DNA of 64,000 nucleotides, from positions 1-64,000 of the forward strand of contig DATHDG010000044.1 in NCBI GenBank assembly GCA_035319125.1. The letters run 5' to 3'. The translations under genes were made by a program, and so were the position numbers. The notes below the pieces were generated by a model. It searched no databases and was not told the DNA's origin. It was given only the letters and a program-made list of their open reading frames with translations. This stretch comes from Fen-1308 sp035319125. Lineage in GTDB: Bacteria > Nitrospirota > Thermodesulfovibrionia > Thermodesulfovibrionales > Dissulfurispiraceae. This document shows, piece after piece, positions 18,070-26,200 of the stretch (positions within the stretch are counted from its first letter, which is position 1; each line of letters begins with the position of its first letter).

Positions 18070-18161
18070 TGGCGGAGGGGGTGAGATTCGAACTCACGGT
18101 AGGGGTCGCCCCCTACAACGATTTTCAAGACCGCCGCTTTCAACCGCTCAGCCACCCCTCC
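18070..18161 (-). tRNA. tRNA-Ser (anticodon UGA)
   Basis: On the minus strand the 5' end is at 18161 (GGAGGGG) pairing with CCCCTCC at the 3' end, discriminator G, and an encoded CCA at 18070-18072. The anticodon loop contains TGA ('GTCTTGAAAATC'), and there is a long variable arm (GTAGGGGGCGACCCCTAC), as expected for serine. The T-loop is TTCGAAT. Confidence 0.96.
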
Positions 18162-18226
18162 ATTTGGAGAGACAATATGGTAACAAACGCTACGACTAAA
18201 ATTCTACTTTTTAGTTCAGTATGGAA

Positions 18227-19843
18227 CTAAGAAACCGCCAAGCCCGGCTCTGCGGATAGAAATAATTCACCGGTCTGGTGCACAGCGAGTGGCCGACTCA
18301 GCAGATAACCTTGCACATGATCGCAACCACATCCGCGCAGGAACATCAATTGTTCTTCGGTCTCAACCCCCTCTGCAATTACACGTAAATCAAGACTGTG
18401 GGCCAAAGCAACAATAGCCTTTACAATGGCTTGATCGCTGGGATTGATTATCACATGCTCAATAAAAGATCGGTCAATCTTAATAAAATCAAGCGGTATT
18501 TGTTTCAAATAAGTTAAGGAAGAATAACCCGTACCAAAATCATCGATAGATATACGCACGCCCATGTTCTTGAGCTTATTTAGGGTGATAATAGCCGCCT
18601 CCGGATCCTTCATAACGGTGCTTTCAGTGATTTCGAGCTCAAGGTATTTAGGATGAAGGCCTGCTGCTTGCAAAGCACTGGTCACAATATCAATTAGATC
18701 TTTTTGATCGAACTGGCGGCTTGACAGATTTACAGACACAATTGTCGGTTCATATCCTGCCTCCTGCCAAGCTTTGTTCTGACTGCAAGCTGTACGCAAT
18801 ACCCAGTCCCCAACAGGCATTATCAGACCGCCTTCTTCAAGGATAGATATGAATTGCGATGGTGTAACAAGATCCGAATCTTCCGGTTTCCATCGAAGCA
18901 ACGCTTCCAGACCTATGATCACGCCGCCATTTACAGAATATTTTGGCTGATAATAGAGCAGGAATTCATTATTGTCAAGCGCTCTTCTCAGTTTATACTC
19001 CATAGTCAAATATTTAACTGCAACGGACGTCAGATCTTTGGAGTAATACTGATAATTGTTCCTGCCTTTTGCCTTTGCATGATACATGGCGACGTCCGCA
19101 TTTTTAATCATGTCCTCGACAGTCTTCCCGTCGTCAGGATAGATCGAAATGCCTATACTTGCTGTTATATAAACTTCATGCCCTTCCACATTAAACGACT
19201 TCGACATGTCATTAATTATGCGCACCGCCACCCTGCCGGGATCGTTAAGACTTGCAAGATTATGCAAAAGCAGAATGAATTCATCTCCTCCAAGTCGGGA
19301 TACCACATCCTTCTGCTCATAGTCCTCAGCGCGAGACATATAGTCGGAGCTTCTGGTTGAATTGAGCAGCCTGTCTCTAACAGCTTGCAACAGCTTGTCT
19401 CCTACGTCGTGGCCGAGTGTATCGTTTATTCGCTTAAAAAAATCCAGGTCGATAAACAATATTGCCATTACGTAATTATGCCGATTTGCAGTTGCTATAG
19501 CCCTTTCGAGGAGTTCTTTAAACAGCGTACGATTAGGCAGATTTGTCAGGTTATCATAGTACGCCAGATAGCGAATTTCTTTTTCTACCTCTTTGCGACT
19601 TTCGAGTTCCTGCTGCAATTTGCTTATCTTGGAAACAAGATATATAAGACCAGGAACAATGAGCAATGGCGCAAACAAGGCATCTATAGCACCGATAATC
19701 ATTATATCTGCCGGAATATATCCCCATTTCAGATAACTTTGCACGAGCGATGAAACAGCTGTTGAAACTTCAGATACAACAACAGCACCCCATACAAAAT
19801 GCCACGGACTAATGTTCTTAATCTTTTCAGTTAAATTTGACAA
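18227..19843 (-). CDS. Membrane GGDEF-EAL protein (c-di-GMP synthesis/breakdown)
   Basis: Two transmembrane segments (about residues 16-38 and 44-72) and a short coiled linker lead to a GGDEF domain with intact RLGGDEF (185-189) and 'IDLDFFKRINDTLGHDVGD'. An EAL domain follows with GLEALLRW (EAL 313-315), ELEITES, IDDFGTGYSSL, KIDRSFI and AEGVETEEQL. The metal and substrate residues of both domains look present, so it could make and degrade c-di-GMP. No RxxD inhibitory site is evident before GGDEF, and a short insertion (residues about 166-180) sits there. It has no classical sensor domain. It is divergent from the PilZ megasynthase gene across 418 bases, which suggests a dedicated signalling pair. 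Confidence 0.94.
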   Translation of the reverse strand: MSNLTEKIKNISPWHFVWGAVVVSEVSTAVSSLVQSYLKWGYIPADIMIIGAIDALFAPLLIVPGLIYLVSKISKLQQELESRKEVEKEIRYLAYYDNLTNLPNRTLFKELLERAIATANRHNYVMAILFIDLDFFKRINDTLGHDVGDKLLQAVRDRLLNSTRSSDYMSRAEDYEQKDVVSRLGGDEFILLLHNLASLNDPGRVAVRIINDMSKSFNVEGHEVYITASIGISIYPDDGKTVEDMIKNADVAMYHAKAKGRNNYQYYSKDLTSVAVKYLTMEYKLRRALDNNEFLLYYQPKYSVNGGVIIGLEALLRWKPEDSDLVTPSQFISILEEGGLIMPVGDWVLRTACSQNKAWQEAGYEPTIVSVNLSSRQFDQKDLIDIVTSALQAAGLHPKYLELEITESTVMKDPEAAIITLNKLKNMGVRISIDDFGTGYSSLTYLKQIPLDFIKIDRSFIEHVIINPSDQAIVKAIVALAHSLDLRVIAEGVETEEQLMFLRGCGCDHVQGYLLSRPLAVHQTGELFLSAEPGLAVS

Positions 19844-19921
19844 GATACATTACCTCAATGAAACGAATTCAAGCTGTTCCGCATGTCCTCACAAAATTAT
19901 AGAGTAAGAAATGTGCCCCCC

Positions 19922-19937
19922 GTGATAATTATATCAC
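19922..19937. promoter_or_regulatory. Inverted repeat overlapping the GGDEF-EAL promoter
   Basis: GTGATA-ATTA-TATCAC is a perfect 6-base inverted repeat. It overlaps the likely -10 of the minus-strand promoter, so it is a candidate operator. Its spacing does not fit the CRP or FNR consensus. Confidence 0.4.
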
Positions 19938-19954
19938 ATCGTAATAATATTCAA
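19928..19954 (-). promoter_or_regulatory. Possible promoter for the GGDEF-EAL gene
   Basis: On the minus strand a perfect TATAAT (19928-19933) is preceded by TTGAAT (19949-19954) with a 15-base spacer. The spacer is short, so the -35 call is weak. Confidence 0.35.
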
Positions 19955-20178
19955 ATTTACAAATTTAACAAAATGTTAATTGCTCCTTCCGCTACAGTTT
20001 TGCTAAAATTACTACCGTAAGGTTTTTTGCTCATCTTGGCTGGCGCTATATTTCAAGAATATCTCAATACAATGTCGGGGGGCTTATGAAAATTCATCTT
20101 TCTATTTACCCGCTTCCTTAGGCGATCTCTTCCTTACAGATCGGGACTGCGTTTTATGCAAACCCTATAGTATGCACA

Positions 20179-20208
20179 TTGACCATTATTAAGATACCGA
20201 CTTATGAT
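20179..20208 (+). promoter_or_regulatory. Candidate sigma-70 promoter of the megasynthase gene
   Basis: TTGACC (20179-20184) and TATGAT (20203-20208) are each one base off consensus, with an 18-base spacer. Predicted transcription start is near 20215, giving a leader of about 47 bases. Confidence 0.5.
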
Positions 20209-20213
20209 AGGGG

Positions 20214-20225
20214 CCACTTGAGTGG
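20214..20225. promoter_or_regulatory. Palindrome at the predicted megasynthase transcription start
   Basis: CCACT-TG-AGTGG sits immediately after the -10 box. It could be an operator or a 5' hairpin in the message. No regulator is identified. Confidence 0.35.
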
Positions 20226-20261
20226 TCTTGATGTTTAATTTGATCAGGATGAAGACCATTT

Positions 20262-23200
20262 ATGGACAAAAGATACAGCAAGCGAATACCGGTCAGTATA
20301 GAAGTGCATATTACCTGGGGTGATATAACTTACAGAGCATTTATTACTGATGTTTCTGAAAATGGACTTTATGTCATCGCACCATCAGGCGAAAAAGAAT
20401 TTGCAAGCCGTGACAAATCTTCGGTCAAAGTAAAGTTCCACCCTCCGTTTGGCCGAATGATGGAATTGCTATGCAAGGAGGTCTGGTCGGATAACACTGC
20501 AGCGGGGCATTCAACACAAACAATAGGGTTTGAAATACAAAATCCCCCAGATGAATATAAAGAATTTTATAAGACCTCATTCTTTCAGATTAAAAAAGAG
20601 ATGTCTCATGATGCTATCGCCGTTATTGGAATGGCCTGTTATTATCCTGATGCGCCCGATCTAAGATCTTTCTGGGAAAATATCCTTTCACGCAGGAGAG
20701 CGTTCCGCCGGATTCCGGACCGTCGTTTGCCTCTGTCGGAATATTACGATGCAGATCCATTAGCTCCTGATAAGACTTACGCGAATCGAGCTGCAGTTAT
20801 AGACGGATTCGAATTTGACTGGATCAAGCGAGGCATACCGAAGACAGTCGTCGAATCATCAGACATTGCTCATTGGCTTGCATTGGAAGTTGCAATTCGT
20901 GCTATGGAAGATGCCGGCTACAGCAGAGGCAACACTCCATCCGATCGCTCCGGCGTCATTTTGGGTAACACGCTGACTGGGGAACATAGCAGATCACAGA
21001 ATATGAGGCTGCGGTGGCCTTACGTTAAGAAGACGCTGATAGCTTCAGCTAAAAAGAGACAATTGGCTGCCGATGTTATAGAGGATATTGTTTCGACTAT
21101 GGAAGTCTACTATAAATCTGCATTTGCCCCTGTTACAGAAGATACTCTTGCTGGGAACTTATCAAATACTATCGCGGGCAGAATATGTAATTATCTGGAT
21201 CTGCACGGAGGAGGATATACTGTTGACGGTGCATGCTCTTCTTCTCTTATAGCACTTGCAACGGCCGCAAATGCATTATCTACGGGCACTCTTGATCTTG
21301 CTGTTGTCGGTGGTGTTGATATCAGTCTTGATACCTTTGAACTGGTCGGTTTCGCGAAGACTAACGCCCTTACTAAAAAAGATATGAATGTATATGATCG
21401 CAATGCAAGCGGCTTCATCCCCGGTGAAGGCGCAGGCTTTGTTATTCTAAAGCGACTGCAAAACGCGCGGGCCCACGGTAACTATATTTATTCGATATTG
21501 CGCGGTTGGGGGATGTCATCAGACGGCAAAGGCGGAATGACAGCTCCTAAAGCTCAAACTCAGGCACTTGCTATACGAAGAGCATATGGTAAAGCAGGTT
21601 ATGGACTGGACGATATTGATTTTATAGAAGGCCATGGCACAGGTACTGTTGCAGGTGACAGAGCTGAACTTGAAGGCATAGCCGATGCTATTGGTTACGA
21701 AAATACAGAGGACTTACGGTCTTGCGGCATTACTTCCCTGAAATCCCTGATAGGTCATACCAAAGCGGCTTCAGGAATCGGAGGATTCATTAAAGCAGTG
21801 ATGGCAGTCAACAGGCGAGTTATTCCTCCTACTGCAGGCTTTCATGAGCCTAACGCGGTGTTTGAAGAGAAAGCGCGGCGGATTTATGCTGTAACTCAGG
21901 GAGAGATCAGGAGGCCTGACGGTATCATACGAGCAGGAGTATCAGGCATGGGATTCGGCGGTATTAATGTGCATGTAACGATTGAATCAGACGGCAAGCC
22001 AGCAGAACATCTCAAACCGTCAATAGGAGAAAGAGAACTATTTGCGTCTTATCAGGGAACTGAACTCTTTATTATGTCATCTGATTCTCATGCCGGTATA
22101 CTCGATCGCATAAGAGATGTCAAGAACATGGCAACAGGTATTAGCACAGGCGAAATGGCCGACTTGTCAAAATATTTAACCCAGGACGTATCTTCCGACA
22201 AGGCGTTTAGAGTAGCCTGCGTTTCTGAAACTCCGGAGCGTTTAGCCGAATGCCTCGACAGCCTCGACCATATGCTGATGTCACAAAATATTCCACCAGA
22301 TAAAGCAGTATCATCCCCTATGCAAGATATATGGATCGGCAATCATGTTACACGTAACCGCCTGGGGTTTTTATTTCCTGGACAGGGGTCTCAGCAGCTC
22401 AACATGGGATGGCGACTAGTTGAGCGTTACAAATGGGCACGCGACCTTGCAGCCAAAGCTGATTTATGGTTATCCGAGGACGGTTACGATACAATCAGCA
22501 ATTTTATCTATCGTCCTTTGGATAGGGCGAGAGATAATAAACAGATATCTGAATGGATGTCTCTTTTGTCCGAGTCGAAGATAGCACAGCCAGCGATATG
22601 CTTGAACTCTCTCTTATGGATTCGGTACTTGGAACATTTGGGTGTGAAGCCATATGTAGCGGGAGGCCATAGTCTTGGAGAGCTAACAGCCTTCAATGCA
22701 GCCGGCTCGTTCGACGATAGAACATTGCTGCGCCTTGCGGCATTCAGGGGCAATGTAACTTCCGCTGAAAACAGCAAAGCCGGAGCTATGGCAGTATTCG
22801 CATGTGGCAGAGAAAAAATGGAAGGGCTACTGAATGACATTGAAGGTTATGCCGTATTAGCCAATATCAATAGTACTATGCAAACTGTAATATCCGGAGA
22901 AAGATCGGCCATAGAAAAAGCAGTACAAGCCGCTTCACTCATGGACATCAAGACAAAATACCTTCCAGTTTCAAACGCCTTTCATTCTCGCTTCATGGTT
23001 GGCGCAGCCGACAAGATAAAACAGAATGCTCCGGTCTCAGGGGCACTAGACAATATAGACATTAAACTGTTGAGTTCGATTGATGGAAAGGAGATACATC
23101 GAGGAACTGATCTCAGGACTCACTTCGCAAAGCAAGTGACCAGTCAGGTGGATTTTGTTTCTCTTGTATCGAACATAAAGAATCAGTGCGACCTTATGGT

Positions 23201-26200
23201 GGAGGTCGGTCCCGGTCATGTCTTATCAGGATTGGTCGATTCTATAGAGGGCACTCATGGTATAAGATGTTTTCCACTTGAAGCAAAGCCAGGGGACGAT
23301 CGTTCATTAAATATGTTCCTCGCCTGTTATTTCACGCATGGAGGGAATATTAATTGGCAGGCACTTTTTGAGAACAGAATGATACGGCCCTTCATACCTG
23401 CTTCCAGCCGCGTATTCATAGACAACCCCTGTGAACGTTCTCTCGATCTGTTAGATGAGCAAAATGTGAATGACCTTTCCGGCGTTAATGATCGAACTAT
23501 TCATGACAGCGGAACTATTTTGGATGATGCCGCCGGATTATTCTCACGGCAGCAGATCGATTATATTCGCAGGCTCATTCAGGAAGAATCTAAATCCGGC
23601 TATGGATTGAAAGCCGTCAAATATGTTGAGCCTGCTATTGAGGCGCTGCCATCAGTTACAAATCAGTCTTACGAACTTATCGGCAAATCATCAAAGCCCG
23701 ATACTTACAAACAAGATCCGGATGCAATACTCAATCTCGCATCAGAAATAACTGGGTTCCCGGCAAATACGATATCTCTGGATCATAGACTTCTGGATAA
23801 CTTAAATCTGGATTCGATTAAAGCCGGTATATTTGTCGCAAAAGCCGCAAAGCTTTATGGAGCTGAGAGGCTCTCAGATCCCACCGCACTGGCAAATAGC
23901 ACATTGAGAAATATTTACGAAATAATAATTACGCAAAACGCGTCAGCTCAAAACATGGCGGTGCAGACTGAACATGCTACTGTTATGCAGACAATGGATC
24001 ATCCGGAATCTGATGCTCGTAACAATTGGGTTAGGAACTTCAAAATTACCTATGAGAGGCAAAATCTCAGCTCACCATATACATTTGAGGAAATCCTTAC
24101 GACAGCTGGAATTGAAAATAGGAAAATTATGATCGTCGGTGATACGGATGACGATATGTGCATGAAGCTGAAAAGCCTTCTGCTGCAAGTAAACATTGTC
24201 GCCAATGCAATTGATTACTCGGATATTAACCGCAAGCTGCGCGATTATGAAGAAACTGACTATTTTTTATTTGTATTGCCTCGGGATAGAAACAGTAGTT
24301 TGCTTACTGGCAAAGAAGCACACGATATGGCTGCGAGAATGCATTGTATAGGCACTGTAATAACAGCACTCAAAGTGCGTCCAGCCAAGCCGACATACGT
24401 TATAGCCCAATTTGGGAATGGTGACTTCTTTGCATATGATCCGAAAGTTTCTTTAGAAGCGAAAGGTTCTACAGCATTTCTGTGCAGCTTACACCTTGAA
24501 AATCCGTCTGAAAAAATACGCGTTCTGGAGTTCAGCAATTACTCTGATGCAGGAAGCATACTGCAAAAGATCACTGAAGAACTTCATGCTGATGATGTAT
24601 TCAGCATGACATCATATGACAGCGAATTCAATAGGACCGTCCCGAAGATGGAACTCATAAGGTCAGACTCCTTTAAAGACCGTAATATAGAATGGAGCAG
24701 AGATGATGTTGTACTTGTAACCGGGGGAGCTAAGGGCATCACTGCAGAATGCGCTCTTGCATTTGCGCAGGCAACCGGCGTTAAGCTGGCTCTTGCAGGC
24801 AGTACAGTCATGATAGATGAGAATGCCGAGATACAAAACATTTTGCGTCGTCATAGAGAAAATGGAACGACATATCGTTATTATGCTTGCGATATTTCAG
24901 ACAGAACCGGCGTAAAAGATCTGATCAGGCGTATCGAGAAGGACCTGGGTAGGATCACAGGTGTTATTCATGGAGCCGCGATTAATAAACCACGCCGGGT
25001 CGAACAGATTTCGCTCGCCGATGCGTTGGACGAAATAGCTCCTAAGCTTATGGGCGCGATAAATATCTGCGAATGCCTTAATAACAATCCGCCAAAGTTA
25101 TTTATAGGCTTCGGATCTATCATAGGCGTTACTGGCATGGCCGGCAATGCTTGGTACGGATTTGCCAACGAAGTGCTAAACCTTGTGCTGCAGCAGTTTG
25201 CATCAAGCTCCACCGTCACTGATGTCATCACATGTGCTTTCAGCATTTGGAACGAAGTGGGCATGGGCGCACGAATGGGCAGCATGTCATTCCTGTCAGG
25301 AATGGGGATACAGCCAATACCAAGAGAAAAAGGCATCGATAGCTTCATGAAACTGGCAGTCTCTAAAACTGAAGAAATACAGATTGTCGTCTCCAGCAGA
25401 ATGGGAACTCTTAATACTATTGAAAAGCCTGTATTTTCAAAACCGCACTGTTCGCGCTTTCTTGAACAAGTGCTTTTTTATGAAAAAGGCGTCGAAATTG
25501 AATCCAAAGTTCTGTTGACTCTTGATAAAGATCCATACTTGCTGGACCATTGCTTCAAGGGAACTTATTTATTCCCCACTGTTTTTGGAATTGAAGCTAT
25601 GGCTCAAGCAGTAGCTGCAGTGACCGGAAGAACCAGCCTTAACAATTTCTATATGGAGAATATTCTGCTGAGTTATCCCATAACGGTTGAGCCCGGCAAT
25701 GCGACTGAAATCCGCATACGAGCTCTTGTTGAAGATGCGTCTACAGGTAACAACGTAATAAGGATCAAAGCCGGTATTACAGTTGATCAGACCGATTTTT
25801 CGAAAAATCATTTTGAAGCTATATTCGTACTTGATGGAAACCATGAACTAGAGCAAATTAGTTACAAAGTGCCGGAAACTAAACTCGACATTGTGCCTGC
25901 TGAAGATTTGTATGGTCATATGCTTTTTCAGGGCAAGCTGTTTCAAAGAATCAAATCCATTTATTCAATGAGTGAAGATAGATGCGCTTTTCAGTCGGAG
26001 ATGAAAAGTGGCAATGCTGCATCGAACTCAGATGAATATCTCACTATAGACCCATACTATAAAGACACGTTGTTGCAATCGGCGCAAATAATTCTGCCCG
26101 ATGTAGTGGCGCTTCCGGTTGAAATAGAACGATGGGAAGGTGATCACAAAGAACATATAAACGGATTCTATAATATTTTTGTCGATTCGCTCCTCCGAGA

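Larger units (their letters stand above)
19844..20261. other. Divergent intergenic control region of the GGDEF-EAL and megasynthase genes
   Basis: This 418-base AT-rich region holds promoter-like sites in both directions (listed separately) and an inverted repeat GTGATA-ATTA-TATCAC at 19922-19937. I looked for a c-di-GMP (GEMM) riboswitch ahead of either gene and did not recognise one. Confidence 0.6.

Noticed and set aside
19844..20261. A c-di-GMP riboswitch before the synthase
   Set aside because: I could not find the conserved GEMM core on either strand; control seems to be by the PilZ domain.
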